Of a stretch of DNA of 64,000 nt, positions 28,553-37,634 are shown piece by piece. Made by a program: the position numbers and the translations under genes. Under the pieces are notes generated by a model that saw only the letters and a list, made by a program, of their open reading frames with translations, was not told where the DNA came from and made no database searches. Every line of letters begins with the position of its first letter. Within the stretch, counting starts at the first letter, position 1. The stretch lies in NCBI RefSeq assembly GCF_014904705.1, contig NZ_JACZCQ010000006.1:806001-870000 (forward strand), written 5' to 3'. This stretch comes from Nisaea sediminum (lineage in GTDB: Bacteria; Pseudomonadota; Alphaproteobacteria; Thalassobaculales; Thalassobaculaceae).

Positions 28553-30588
28553 AGGTCCTTGGCGAAGCGCAGCCCGTCATAGATCGCCGCGTGGATATTG
28601 CGAGACGCCACCGCGTCGCCGATCCGGGCGAGGAAAAAGCGGCCCTCCGGATTGCGGGCCGGGAAGGCGTCCGTGCTCCGGATCAGTGCCTTGTAGTCGA
28701 CGGCACCCAGATTGCGCGAGGTGGGCTTGAGGCCGAAATAGAGCTCGTCCAGCGGCAAGGTCCCGTGTTCCACAACGACATGGTCGACCTCGCGCTCCTC
28801 GGTCCGCCTGTCATAGTCCGAGCCGAGCGTCGCCGTCAGAACGTTGCCGTTCCGGGTCACGCCGGTCAGCCGCGTGTTGATGGTGATCCGGCTGGCCGAG
28901 CGGTGCAGCGCACCCGCATAGGGTACATGATTGAGGCCCCCGATCTCCGGCGCGAAGAAGCGCTCGGGTGTGACGATCTCGACTTCGGCCCCCTTGTCGA
29001 TCAGCATTTCCGCCGCCTGCATCGCGGGATGGCCGCCATTGTCGTCATAGACCAGGACCCGGCCCGTGGGGCTGACCTCGCCCGAGAGGATGTCCCAGGT
29101 CGAGTGCACGAGCTCGTTGCCGGTTTCCAGGATCTCCGGGTTGGGCAGGCCGCCGGTCGCGACGAACACTATGTCCGGGTCTTCGGCCGTGACGTCCGTT
29201 GCCTCGGCGTAATGATTGTAGCGGATCTCCACGCCGGCGGCGGCGAGCTGTTCGAGGCGCCAGTCGACGATCCCGATCAGTTCCGAGCGCCGCTTGCTCT
29301 GTGCCGCGAGGCGCACCTGCCCGCCGGCTTCCGGGCCGGCCTCGAAGACGGTGACCGCATGGCCCCGCGCGCCGGCGACGCGCGCCGCTTCCAGCCCGGC
29401 GGGACCGGCCCCGACCACGATGATGCGTTTCCGCGGTCCCTCCGCCGGGGAGATCACCTGCGGCATCGTCAGCTCGCGCCCGGTGGCGGCGTTGTGGATG
29501 CAGAGCGCCTCGTGCCCCTCGTAGATCCGGTCGAGGCAATAGGTCGCGCCGACGCAGGGCCGGATGTCCTGCTCGCGTCCCTGGGAGAGTTTCAGGGCGA
29601 TATGCGGATCGGCGATATGGGCCCGGGTCATGCCGACCATGTCGAGCTTGCCTTCCGCGACCGCATGGCGGGCGGTGGCGACATCCTGGATGCGGGCGGC
29701 ATGGAAGACCGGGAACTTGGTTTCCGCCCGGACCTCGCCCGCGAAATCGAGATGCGGGGCCGAGGCCATGCCCTGGATCGGAATCACGCCCGAGAGCGCC
29801 GCGTCGGTGTCGATATGGCCGCGGATCACGTTCAGGAAGTCGATCTGCCCGGTCCCGACCAGGCGTCTGCAGATCTCGATCCCCTCCTCGCGGGAGAGGC
29901 CTTTCTCCCACTGCTCGTCGGCGACGAGCCGCAGTCCGACAATGAAGTCCGGTCCGACCCGTTCGCGGATGCTGTCGAGCACGCGGCGGGTAAAGCGCAG
30001 CCGGTTGTCGAGGCTGCCGCCATGTTCGTCGCTGCGGAAATTCGTTGCAGGCGACCAGAAGCCGTCGAGCAGGTGGCCGTAGCATTCGAGTTCGATGCCG
30101 TCGAGACCGGCGGCCTGCATGCGTTCGACGGCGGCCGCGTAATCCGCCGCGATCCGGTCGAGGTCCCAGTCCTCGGCTTCTTTCGGAAAGGCCCGGTGGG
30201 CCGGCTCGCGCACCGGCGATGGAGCGAGGACAGGCAGCCAGTCGGCCTTGTTCCAGTTCGTGCGGCGGCCGAGATGGGTGAGCTGGATCATCACCGCGGT
30301 GCCGTATTCGTGGCAGTCGTCCGCCAAGCGTTTCAGATGCGGAACGATCTCGTCCTTGTAGGCATAGAGGTTGCCGAAGGCGGCGGGACTGTCCTCGGAG
30401 ACGACGGCGGAGCCGGCCGTCATGGTCAGCGCGATGCCTCCCTTCGCCTTCTCCAGGTGATAGAGCCGGTAACGGTCTGTCGGCATCCCGTCCTCGGAAT
30501 AGGCGGGCTCGTGCGATGTCGACATCAGGCGGTTACGCAGGGTCAGGTGCTTCAGCTGATAGGGCTGCAGCAGCGGGTCGCTCGACAT
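28549..30588 (-). CDS. NADH:flavin oxidoreductase of the trimethylamine dehydrogenase/dienoyl-CoA reductase family
   Basis: 679 aa from the second of two adjacent ATGs, placed six bases after AGGAGG. Domains: an Old-Yellow-Enzyme TIM barrel for FMN (residues 1-335), an Fe-S loop (345-363), and a C-terminal FAD/NAD-binding part beginning RIIVVGAGPAGLEAARV. Relatives include dimethylglycine, histamine and trimethylamine dehydrogenases and 2,4-dienoyl-CoA reductase. The Fe-S loop reads CVGATYC, then a further Cys 12 residues on, so one of the four usual cluster cysteines (at 348) appears to be Ala. An amine-demethylating role is possible but not proven. The flavodoxin gene lies directly upstream on the same strand and may supply or take electrons. 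Confidence 0.85.
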   Translation of the reverse strand: MSSDPLLQPYQLKHLTLRNRLMSTSHEPAYSEDGMPTDRYRLYHLEKAKGGIALTMTAGSAVVSEDSPAAFGNLYAYKDEIVPHLKRLADDCHEYGTAVMIQLTHLGRRTNWNKADWLPVLAPSPVREPAHRAFPKEAEDWDLDRIAADYAAAVERMQAAGLDGIELECYGHLLDGFWSPATNFRSDEHGGSLDNRLRFTRRVLDSIRERVGPDFIVGLRLVADEQWEKGLSREEGIEICRRLVGTGQIDFLNVIRGHIDTDAALSGVIPIQGMASAPHLDFAGEVRAETKFPVFHAARIQDVATARHAVAEGKLDMVGMTRAHIADPHIALKLSQGREQDIRPCVGATYCLDRIYEGHEALCIHNAATGRELTMPQVISPAEGPRKRIIVVGAGPAGLEAARVAGARGHAVTVFEAGPEAGGQVRLAAQSKRRSELIGIVDWRLEQLAAAGVEIRYNHYAEATDVTAEDPDIVFVATGGLPNPEILETGNELVHSTWDILSGEVSPTGRVLVYDDNGGHPAMQAAEMLIDKGAEVEIVTPERFFAPEIGGLNHVPYAGALHRSASRITINTRLTGVTRNGNVLTATLGSDYDRRTEEREVDHVVVEHGTLPLDELYFGLKPTSRNLGAVDYKALIRSTDAFPARNPEGRFFLARIGDAVASRNIHAAIYDGLRFAKDL

Positions 30589-30676
30589 CATCTTCCTCCG
30601 CGGCGGACGGGTGATCGAAAGAAGGCTAGCATTCCACCCGTCGTGTATTCGTTCCGTGCCGACATTTTTGCAGGTC

Positions 30677-31141
30677 CTAGAAGATTCCGGCTTCGAGCCC
30701 GGCCGCCATGCCCGCGCCGAGATCGCGGCATTGCTGAACGAAGTTCGGATTATAGGCGCCCCGGCAGACCAGCGGCTCCTGTACCGCCCGCCAGCGGAGG
30801 CCCGTGGTGATGCTCTCGACCGCCCGGCAGGTTCCGGTGCCGTCATGTCCGGCGCGTACGAACAGGGCATAGGGCAGGCCCTGGGTCTCCTCGAGGCAAG
30901 GATAATAGATCCGGTCGAAGAAATCCTTCAGGGCGCCGCTCATGTAGCCGAGATTTTCGGTGGTTCCGAGCAGTATGGCATCGCAGGACCGGACGGCGTC
31001 GGCGTCGGCGTCGAACGGGCCGAGGCAGCGGACACTCACGGCCGCCCCGCCGGCGTCGTTCGCCCCGGCGAGCGCGGCGTGGCGTAGGGCTTTTGTGTTC
31101 TCGGACGGCGCGTGGGCGACGATCAGCAGGGATCTGGACAT
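30677..31141 (-). CDS. Flavodoxin-like / NADPH-dependent FMN reductase family protein
   Basis: 154 aa from ATG 31141. N-terminal phosphate-binding segment SRSLLIVAHAPSENT, then CDAILLGTTENLGYMSGALKDFFDR, the loop typical of flavodoxin-fold FMN proteins. It is probably a small electron carrier or quinone/FMN reductase. It lies 88 bp upstream of the large flavin oxidoreductase on the same strand and diverges from the nitroreductase gene, so a shared redox role is plausible. Confidence 0.8.
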   Translation of the reverse strand: MSRSLLIVAHAPSENTKALRHAALAGANDAGGAAVSVRCLGPFDADADAVRSCDAILLGTTENLGYMSGALKDFFDRIYYPCLEETQGLPYALFVRAGHDGTGTCRAVESITTGLRWRAVQEPLVCRGAYNPNFVQQCRDLGAGMAAGLEAGIF

Positions 31142-31328
31142 GGGTGTCAGCCTAGCAAACCGGGGGCCGCGCCGTGCAAGCCCTATTCGTGCCCGCTCGG
31201 CACCGCTGGTTTTCCCGCGATTCCGGTCCACATTGCGGCAGGGTGGCTTGCGGCACGGTTTCTTCTGCGTAGAGTCGCCGCCAACTGGCGCGGCCCGGCC
31301 GCGCGTGCGAACCGGAGACAGACACGAA

Positions 31329-32102
31329 ATGCCCGACTCCCAGCAGATTCCCTCGAACGACGTGATCGACACGCTCCTCAACCGGGTCAGCGTCCGCAAA
31401 TATTCGGGCGAGCCCGTGAGCGAAGCGATGGTCGAGACCATCCTCAAGACCGCCTTCCGCGCGCCGACCTCCTCGAATATCCAGTCCTACAGCGTGGTCG
31501 TGGTGCGCGATGCGGAGAAGCGCAAGGCGCTCGCAGCGGCCTGCGGCGGCCAGCGTCATGTCGCCGAGGCTCCGGTTTTCCTTGCTTTTTGCGCCGACCT
31601 GACGCGGATCGAGGATGCGCTCGTGCGCAACGGGCACAGCATCGACAGCAACAATCTGGAAACCGGTCTGGTCTCCGCGATCGACGCCGCGCTCGTCGGC
31701 ATGTCGGCCTATCTCGTCGCCGACAGCCTCGGCATCAAGGGCGTGATGATCGGCGGCGCCCGCAACAAGCCGGTCGAGGTCGCCCGCATCCTGGGCCTGC
31801 CACAGCGGGTCTTCTGCGTCTTCGGCATGTGCCTTGGCTGGCCGGCGGAAGCGCCGGCGCAGAAGCCGCGCATGGACTATGACGGGCTGGTGCATTTCGA
31901 GGAATATGGCAAGAGCCGGACCGGCGCCGATGCGAAGAGGATCGTCGACGATTATGACGTTGCATTGGCGAAACATTATCGCGGGCAGGGACGGCAGACG
32001 ACCGATGCCTCCTGGTCGGACGACATGGACAAGAAATTCCATCCATGGCTGCGCGACGATCTGCGCGAACGACTGAAGGAACTTGGCTTCGATTTCCGCT
32101 AG
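31329..32102 (+). CDS. Nitroreductase family protein (NfsA-like)
   Basis: 257 aa from ATG 31329; the frame is open further upstream but overlaps the divergent flavodoxin gene. FMN-binding N-terminus NRVSVRKYSGEPVS, RAPTSSNIQSYSVVVV, and the GIKGVMIGGARN segment match oxygen-insensitive NADPH nitroreductases. The C-terminal tail (FHPWLRDDLRERLKELGF) is typical of this subgroup. It reduces nitro compounds or flavins/quinones with NAD(P)H; the natural substrate is unknown. Confidence 0.88.
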   Translation: MPDSQQIPSNDVIDTLLNRVSVRKYSGEPVSEAMVETILKTAFRAPTSSNIQSYSVVVVRDAEKRKALAAACGGQRHVAEAPVFLAFCADLTRIEDALVRNGHSIDSNNLETGLVSAIDAALVGMSAYLVADSLGIKGVMIGGARNKPVEVARILGLPQRVFCVFGMCLGWPAEAPAQKPRMDYDGLVHFEEYGKSRTGADAKRIVDDYDVALAKHYRGQGRQTTDASWSDDMDKKFHPWLRDDLRERLKELGFDFR

Positions 32103-32150
32103 AGCGGGCAAACCGCCGCAAAGCGGATCTGAAAACAAGGGGAGGATCAG

Positions 32151-33014
32151 ATGGACTGGAAAGACCGCCGTCGGAAATTCCGGCAGGTGATCGGGGGCGC
32201 GCGCTGCATCCGCCCGGGCTCCGTGCATGACGCGCTCTCGGCGCGGATCGCGGAGGATCTCGGCTTCGAGGCCGGAATGCTCGGCGGCTCCGTCGCCTCG
32301 CTCGCCGTGCTCGGTGCTCCGGACGTCATGGTCCTGACCTTGAGCGAACTTGCCGGGCTGGTGCTGCGGATCAACCGCGCGGGCAATCTGCCGCTGATGA
32401 TCGATGCCGATCACGGCTTCGGCAACGCGCTGAATGTCCGGCGCACGGTGGAGGAACTGGAGGTGGCGGGCGCGGCCGGCCTCTCGATCGAGGATACCGA
32501 CCTGCCCGAGCCGTACGGCAGCCAGGGCAAGACCCGTCTTCTGTCGCTCGAGCAAGGCGTGGGCAAGATGCGCGCCGCGCTCGCGGGACGTCAGGACCCC
32601 GACTTGGTGATCGCGGGCCGGACCAGCGCCCCGTCGGTCACCGGGCTCGAGGACGCGATCGCCCGGGCCAAGGCCTATGAGGAAGTCGGGGTCGATGCGA
32701 TTTTCATGATCGGCCTGAAGACCCGTGCTGAGCTTGATGCGGTGTCCGCAGCTGTCAAGTTGCCGCTGATCATCGGCGGCGTTCCGGCGGAGCTGGACGA
32801 CTGGGATTATCTCTCGGAACGCCGGGTCCGCATTGCGCTTCAGGGGCATCAGCCGATCTCCGCAGCGATCGCGGCGATCGAGCAGACCCTGCGGGCGCTG
32901 CGCGACGGGGCCCATCCGTCGGAAATCGGTGGGCTGGCCGATCCGGACCTGATCCGGCGGGTAACCCGTGCGGACGATTACGAGGCGCTGGCGGATCGCA
33001 CCCTCGGGCGTTGA
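32151..33014 (+). CDS. Isocitrate lyase/PEP mutase superfamily protein, oxaloacetate decarboxylase-like
   Basis: 287 aa. The active-site motifs LMIDADHGFGNALNV and LSIEDTDLPEPYG, the SVHDALSARIAEDLGFEAG N-terminus and RTSAPSVTG closely resemble the PA4872 group of Pseudomonas, which decarboxylates oxaloacetate. A Mg-binding Asp pair is present (DAD). It follows the nitroreductase by 48 bp with a GGGGAGGATC ribosome-binding site, so the two may be co-transcribed. The oxaloacetate assignment rests on the family. Confidence 0.85.
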   Translation: MDWKDRRRKFRQVIGGARCIRPGSVHDALSARIAEDLGFEAGMLGGSVASLAVLGAPDVMVLTLSELAGLVLRINRAGNLPLMIDADHGFGNALNVRRTVEELEVAGAAGLSIEDTDLPEPYGSQGKTRLLSLEQGVGKMRAALAGRQDPDLVIAGRTSAPSVTGLEDAIARAKAYEEVGVDAIFMIGLKTRAELDAVSAAVKLPLIIGGVPAELDDWDYLSERRVRIALQGHQPISAAIAAIEQTLRALRDGAHPSEIGGLADPDLIRRVTRADDYEALADRTLGR

Positions 33015-33381
33015 AGCTGTCGGCTCCGGCATGTCCGAATGCAAGGAAATCCGCTGATTCGCGGCTTGGTTTGCGGCCGGCGGCCGGAGCCGGGATTATC
33101 TATGCGCGAAGGTCTTGGCGCCAATCCGGAAATGAGGAGACGCTCGTGGCACGCCCCGTGCCGCCGGGCGATATCCGTCTACAACCGTGAATTTTGCCGT
33201 TTGAACAGTCAGTTATGATTTTGCCGCCGGCCCCTGTCCGCCGATACGGAAATTTTGCACTGCAACAGCCTGAAGTAGGGGAGAAAAAAAGCCCCGCGTA
33301 TCAATTCCCTTTCCGTTGCGGATCAGGCAGTCTGCTGCCGACCAGCTGCGGAATCTAACGACAGGGACCCAGGACCGCGCC
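33015..33381. promoter_or_regulatory. 367-bp intergenic region with repeated TTTTGC elements
   Basis: There is no convincing gene here. Three AT-rich elements stand out against the GC-rich background: AATTTTGC at 33190-33197, GATTTTGC at 33217-33224 and AATTTTGCACTGCAA at 33251-33265. Similar elements occur in the phaR/phaE-like gap at 38.4 kb. They may be sites for a shared regulator, PhaR being one candidate. The PAS kinase gene starts at 33382. Confidence 0.4.
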
Positions 33382-35376
33382 ATGGACAGCCCGGCGGCCT
33401 ATGCCGCTATTTTGCGCCAGGAAGAGTACGAGAATGCGATCCCGTCGGAGCTTCGCGGTCCCGATCTTGTCGTTCGGCGCCGGTCGCCCGGGTTCGAGGC
33501 GCTGTTGCGGGAATTGTCGGTCGAGGGACTGGATGCGGTCGACCCGGGCTACCTGTCCCTGATCCGGTCGGTGCTCGCCGGGGGCGAGCCGCGCAGCAGG
33601 AACCTCCGCGCGACTGTGGACGATGCGGCGAGGTTTCTGCGCATCGATGTCTATCCCTGCTTCTCCGACGACGGCGCCGTTGCCGGCGTGATCGTGGTCG
33701 CGGCGGACAACGCCCCGGCAGCGCGGCGCGAGAACGCAATCCTCCGCAATCTCGAACTCGAGCGCTCCCGGTTCGACGATTATCCGGTCGGCACCTCCGA
33801 TGAGGACTGGACCGGTGCACGCCGGGTTCTCGAGCGGCTGAGCCGGGAAGGGCATTCCGACTTCCCGCAATATGTCCGCGAGCATCCGGAGATCCTGACG
33901 GACCTCGTCGCCGGCGCTCGTGTCGTGGATCTGAACGAAGCAACCGTGCGGACCTACAACGCACCGGACAAGCGCGCGCTGATCGACCACTTCAATCAGC
34001 CCCCGGATCTATCGAGCTACAATCCGGAAACCGGGTATTCGGATATATTCGTCTCGCTGCTCGCACGTTTCTTCGCCGGCGAGACCAAGGTCGTCGTGGA
34101 AGGCTGGGACCGGACATTCGACGGCAAGGATATCTATCTGCGGACAACCACGAGCGTCATGCCTGGCTTTGAACAGAGCTGGGGCTGGGTGCTGCAGACG
34201 GTCGAGGACATCACCGACCGCAAGCAGATGGAGGATCAGCTGCGGGAGGCGCAGGAGCGCTACGAACTCGCGGTCGAGGGCGCCCGCGACGGTCTTTGGG
34301 ACTGGAATTTCGGCGCCGGCGAATTCTTTGCCTCGGCGCAGATGTGCCGCACGGTCGGCTGGGGCAGCGAGCCGCGCACCATTCCGCCGAGAGAGTCCGC
34401 GACGCATATCCATCCGGAACACCGGGCGGCGGTCCGCCGTGCCCTGGTTCGCCATTTGCGTGCTGGATCGGATACTTTCTCGCTGGAATACCGGACGCTG
34501 GACCGTGAAACCGGCCCGGCCTGGGTCTCCAACCATTGCCGCGTCGTCCGCAATGCGTCCGGGAAAGTGGTGCGGATGGCCGGGTCGGTCACCGATGTGA
34601 CCGCCCGCAAGCAGCACGAGGACGAGCTGCGCATGGCCAAGGAGCAGGCCGAGATCGCGAATCGCGCGAAGACCGAGTTCCTGGCCAATATGAGTCACGA
34701 GCTGAGGACGCCGCTCAACGCCATTCTCGGCTTCTCCCAGACCATCGAGTCCGAGTTGTTTGGTGCTTTGCCGAATGCAAAATACAAGGAATATGCAGGG
34801 GACATTCACAGCAGCGCCCTGCATCTGCTTGAGGTGATCAACGACATTCTCGACATGTCAAAGATCGAGGCGAACGAGTTCGTGGTGTCCGATGACCTGT
34901 TCGACGCCACTGCGGCGGTGAGGCGCTGCGTCCGCTTCATGAGCGAGCGGGCCGCGCGCAAGGGGATCGAGATCGCCGTCTCCATCGAGGCGGAGCGGAT
35001 CGCGATCGAGGCGGATCAGCGCATGTTCCGGCAGATCATGCTGAACCTGCTCTCGAACGCCGTGAAATTCACGGACAATGGCGGCAAGGTCTGGGTCGAG
35101 GGCGGTGAACTGGTGGACGGCCATCTGGAGTTCCGCGTCGGCGATACCGGGATCGGTATGGCGCCGGAGGATGTGGAGGTCGCGCTGACGCCTTTCGGTC
35201 AAGTCGGGAAGGGCCGGCTGGTGGCGCAGGAGGGCTCTGGACTCGGACTTTCCATCGTCGCGCGGTTGATGACCTTGCATGGTGGCGATCTGGCGGTTCA
35301 CAGCGAGCCCGGAAAAGGCACTCTGGTCGTCCTGCGTTTTCCGGGTGAGCGCTTCAGAGCTGACATCCTGGCCTGA
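33382..35376 (+). CDS. Cytosolic PAS sensor histidine kinase
   Basis: 664 aa with no membrane segments. The start is the ATG at 33382, seven bases after AGGA. Two or three PAS modules cover residues 1-420 (a PAS-like N-terminal domain, one ending in VEDITDRKQMED, and a PAS/PAC ending in VTDVTARKQHEDE). A coiled-coil linker, HisKA (MSHELRTPLNAILGF, His near 439) and HATPase (NLLSNAVKFTDNG, DTGIGM, GSGLGLSIV) follow. No receiver domain is fused and no response regulator is adjacent, so its partner is unknown. The signal may be a redox state or ligand bound by PAS. Confidence 0.92.
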   Translation: MDSPAAYAAILRQEEYENAIPSELRGPDLVVRRRSPGFEALLRELSVEGLDAVDPGYLSLIRSVLAGGEPRSRNLRATVDDAARFLRIDVYPCFSDDGAVAGVIVVAADNAPAARRENAILRNLELERSRFDDYPVGTSDEDWTGARRVLERLSREGHSDFPQYVREHPEILTDLVAGARVVDLNEATVRTYNAPDKRALIDHFNQPPDLSSYNPETGYSDIFVSLLARFFAGETKVVVEGWDRTFDGKDIYLRTTTSVMPGFEQSWGWVLQTVEDITDRKQMEDQLREAQERYELAVEGARDGLWDWNFGAGEFFASAQMCRTVGWGSEPRTIPPRESATHIHPEHRAAVRRALVRHLRAGSDTFSLEYRTLDRETGPAWVSNHCRVVRNASGKVVRMAGSVTDVTARKQHEDELRMAKEQAEIANRAKTEFLANMSHELRTPLNAILGFSQTIESELFGALPNAKYKEYAGDIHSSALHLLEVINDILDMSKIEANEFVVSDDLFDATAAVRRCVRFMSERAARKGIEIAVSIEAERIAIEADQRMFRQIMLNLLSNAVKFTDNGGKVWVEGGELVDGHLEFRVGDTGIGMAPEDVEVALTPFGQVGKGRLVAQEGSGLGLSIVARLMTLHGGDLAVHSEPGKGTLVVLRFPGERFRADILA

Positions 35377-35393
35377 TCCTTGAGCCCGTCCGC

Positions 35394-35422
35394 GGAAAGG
35401 TCACGCTGCTGTGATTTCCTTT
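35394..35422 (+). terminator. Possible terminator after the PAS kinase gene
   Basis: GGAAA-GG-TCAC pairs with GTGATTTCC (two-base bulge, 6-base loop), followed by TTTC. It starts about 18 bases after the kinase stop. The T-run is short. Confidence 0.35.
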
Positions 35423-35470
35423 CATGTGCCTGCGAGCGTCGGATGCATTACCTCCAAGCTGACCCGATGA

Positions 35471-36250
35471 GTGGAACAGGCGAGGTTGCAGGTGGCCGAG
35501 GAAACCAACGTGGGTAGCGGACTGAACGAGGAGCGGGGCCGGAGCGGATGGCTGTCCCGGCTTGTCCCCGTTCTTTGCCTTGTGCTCGCCACCGCGCTGT
35601 TCTTCGCCCTCGGACTGGACCGCTATGTCAGCCTCGAGCTGCTGCGCGACAACCGCGAGCTGCTGACGGGTTTCGTTTCCGACCATTATTTCCTGGCGGC
35701 GCTCGCCTTCATTGCGCTCTATGCCGTGGTGACCGGGCTTTCGGTTCCGGGTGCGGCGGTGCTCACCTTGAGCGGCGGGTTTCTGTTCGGGACCGTCGGC
35801 GGCACGGCCTATGCCGTTATCGGCGCCACGCTTGGCGCGACGGCGATCTTTCTCGCAGCTCGCACGGCCTTTGCCGATGCGCTGCGGGCGCGGGCCGGCC
35901 GGGCGATAGGCATGATGCGGGAAGGTTTCCGCAGGGATGCTTTCAATTATCTGCTGTTCCTCCGCCTCGTGCCGGCCTTTCCGTTTTTTCTCGTCAATCT
36001 GGTTCCGGCGTTCCTCGGCGTGTCGACCCGGACCTACATCTTGGCCACCGTGATCGGAATCATCCCCGGTGGGTTCGTCTTCGCCTCGGTCGGCGCGGGC
36101 CTTGGGAGCATTTTCGATCAGGAGGGCGAGATCGGCCTCGCCGACGTGATGACGCCTGAGATCATTCTCGCCATGGCCGGGCTCGGCGTTCTCGCTCTCG
36201 TGCCGGTGGTCGCCAAGCGCCTGCTCGGACGCGGAACGCCGCGCGACTAG
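35471..36250 (+). CDS. TVP38/TMEM64 family (SNARE-associated Golgi/DedA-type) membrane protein
   Basis: 259 aa, about six hydrophobic segments. The conserved GLSVPGAAVLTLSGGFLFG and FLRLVPAFPFFLVNLVPAFLGVSTRTY motifs with IPGGFVFASVGAGLG are the signature of the DedA/TVP38 superfamily, whose members act in lipid transport or membrane homeostasis. It begins at GTG 35471 or, more likely by ribosome-binding site (GGCGAGG), at GTG 35492. Its end overlaps the convergent HNH gene by 4 bp. Confidence 0.85.
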   Translation: MEQARLQVAEETNVGSGLNEERGRSGWLSRLVPVLCLVLATALFFALGLDRYVSLELLRDNRELLTGFVSDHYFLAALAFIALYAVVTGLSVPGAAVLTLSGGFLFGTVGGTAYAVIGATLGATAIFLAARTAFADALRARAGRAIGMMREGFRRDAFNYLLFLRLVPAFPFFLVNLVPAFLGVSTRTYILATVIGIIPGGFVFASVGAGLGSIFDQEGEIGLADVMTPEIILAMAGLGVLALVPVVAKRLLGRGTPRD

Positions 36251-36585
36251 CGCCTGCGGCGCGGCTTCCTGTGCCAGTCGTTGAAATCCGGCGGTCGCCG
36301 TTTCACCCAGTCGATGAATCTTGCCATCTCGGGATGAGCCCGGATCCGGGCCGCGTCCGAATAATCCCGGGCCAGTTCGGTTTCGCTGAAGACCGCATGG
36401 ATCTTGCGGTGGCAGACCTGGTGCATCCAGTCCCAGTCGCGGCCGTCCCGGGCGCGCGGGACCCAGTGGTGGCGGTCAATGGCCGCACCCTCGAGCATCG
36501 GCCGGCGGCAGATCGGGCAAAAAGCCGGGAAATCCTTGTCCGCGGCGGCGTCCGGAGTTGATTCGGATGTGCGGTGTTTCCTCAA
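36247..36585 (-). CDS. Small HNH endonuclease-like protein
   Basis: 112 aa. CPICRRP, DRHHWVPRARDG and HQVCHRKIH form an HNH zinc-finger nuclease motif with a CxxC and a later Cys-His pair. No other domain is present. The frame opens at a TTG (36585); the true start may differ. Such short HNH proteins are common in alphaproteobacteria and mostly uncharacterised; nuclease activity is inferred from the motif. It is not next to restriction-modification genes. Confidence 0.75.
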   Translation of the reverse strand: MRKHRTSESTPDAAADKDFPAFCPICRRPMLEGAAIDRHHWVPRARDGRDWDWMHQVCHRKIHAVFSETELARDYSDAARIRAHPEMARFIDWVKRRPPDFNDWHRKPRRRR

Positions 36586-36650
36586 ATCGATTGCGCTCCG
36601 TTCCGATCCTTCCCATCTTTAGCGGGTAATCGAAGGAGCGGAAATCACCG

Positions 36651-37628
36651 ATGGCACAGAAGCACGAGCTCAACTGGGACGAGGACGCCCCGGCGGGGAG
36701 GTCCCTCGCGCCGTGGATCGCGCGCGCCGGTGGATACGGCTTCATCCTGCTGGTTCTGGCCGTCGCCGGCTATTATCTCGTCGGTATGGCGCTGACGCAC
36801 CGGATCTCCGACGATGTCGATCAGGCGCTGAGCGAGCCGCCGCCAGGCGCCAGCCGTGCCGTGCAGGTGGCCGCTGATCTGATCTACCGCGAGACTGAGC
36901 AGAATTCCTGGACCGCCAACAACCCTTTCTTCCTGCCAGGCTACATGCTCGACAACATGCCCAATTACCAGCAAGGCATCATCTCGGCGCTAAGCCGTTT
37001 CGCAATCGAAATGTCGGATCAGCTCGGCCGGACCCGCGGCACGAGCGAGGTCGACAGGGATCTCGACAAGGCGGCCGGCCTGCTGAAATGGCCCGGCACC
37101 GTCTGGCATTTCGACCTCTCCACCTCCTGGGCGCCGACCACGCCGGCGGAAAAACAGTATCTGGCCGCCCGCAAGGCGCTGCTCGCCTATAACGAACGCC
37201 TCGCGGCGGGTGATGCCGTGTTCGAGAAACGGGCGGACAATCTGCAGGCGACGCTGGAGCGGATGACCGCCGATCTCGGTTCCGCCTCGGCGGTCATCGA
37301 CCGTCACCTCATGCAGGCCGGCGGCTGGGGTGTCGACCGCAAGGTCGACGATATCTTCTACAACGTGAAGGGCCGGCTCTACGGCTACTACATGCTGCTG
37401 CGCGAGCTCGGGGTCGATTTTGACCGGGTGATCCGGGACCGCGAATTGAGCGCCGCCTGGAGTCAGATGCTGGATTCCATGCGCGCCGGCGCCCAGCTCG
37501 ATCCGCTGGTGATCGTGAACGGCACGCCGGACGGCCTGTTCTTCCCGAGCCACCTCGCGGTGCAGGGCTTCTATCTGTTGCGCGCCCGCACCCAGCTTCG
37601 GGAAATCACCAACATCCTGCAGAAGTAG
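36651..37628 (+). CDS. DUF2333 family protein
   Basis: 325 aa with one N-terminal transmembrane segment (YGFILLVLAVAGYYLVGMAL); the rest is probably periplasmic. Conserved stretches WTANNPFFLPGYMLDNMPNYQQGI and WHFDLSTSWAPT.PAEKQY match DUF2333, a proteobacterial family without known function. A GGAGCGG ribosome-binding site precedes the ATG. It ends 6 bp before the convergent phaR stop. Confidence 0.82.
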   Translation: MAQKHELNWDEDAPAGRSLAPWIARAGGYGFILLVLAVAGYYLVGMALTHRISDDVDQALSEPPPGASRAVQVAADLIYRETEQNSWTANNPFFLPGYMLDNMPNYQQGIISALSRFAIEMSDQLGRTRGTSEVDRDLDKAAGLLKWPGTVWHFDLSTSWAPTTPAEKQYLAARKALLAYNERLAAGDAVFEKRADNLQATLERMTADLGSASAVIDRHLMQAGGWGVDRKVDDIFYNVKGRLYGYYMLLRELGVDFDRVIRDRELSAAWSQMLDSMRAGAQLDPLVIVNGTPDGLFFPSHLAVQGFYLLRARTQLREITNILQK

Positions 37629-37634
37629 CCGGAC

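Noticed and set aside
33132-33220. Short open frames (14-28 codons) with GAGGAG upstream in the gap before the PAS kinase
   Set aside because: Too short, no recognisable leader-peptide pattern (no regulatory codon run, no following terminator/antiterminator pair).
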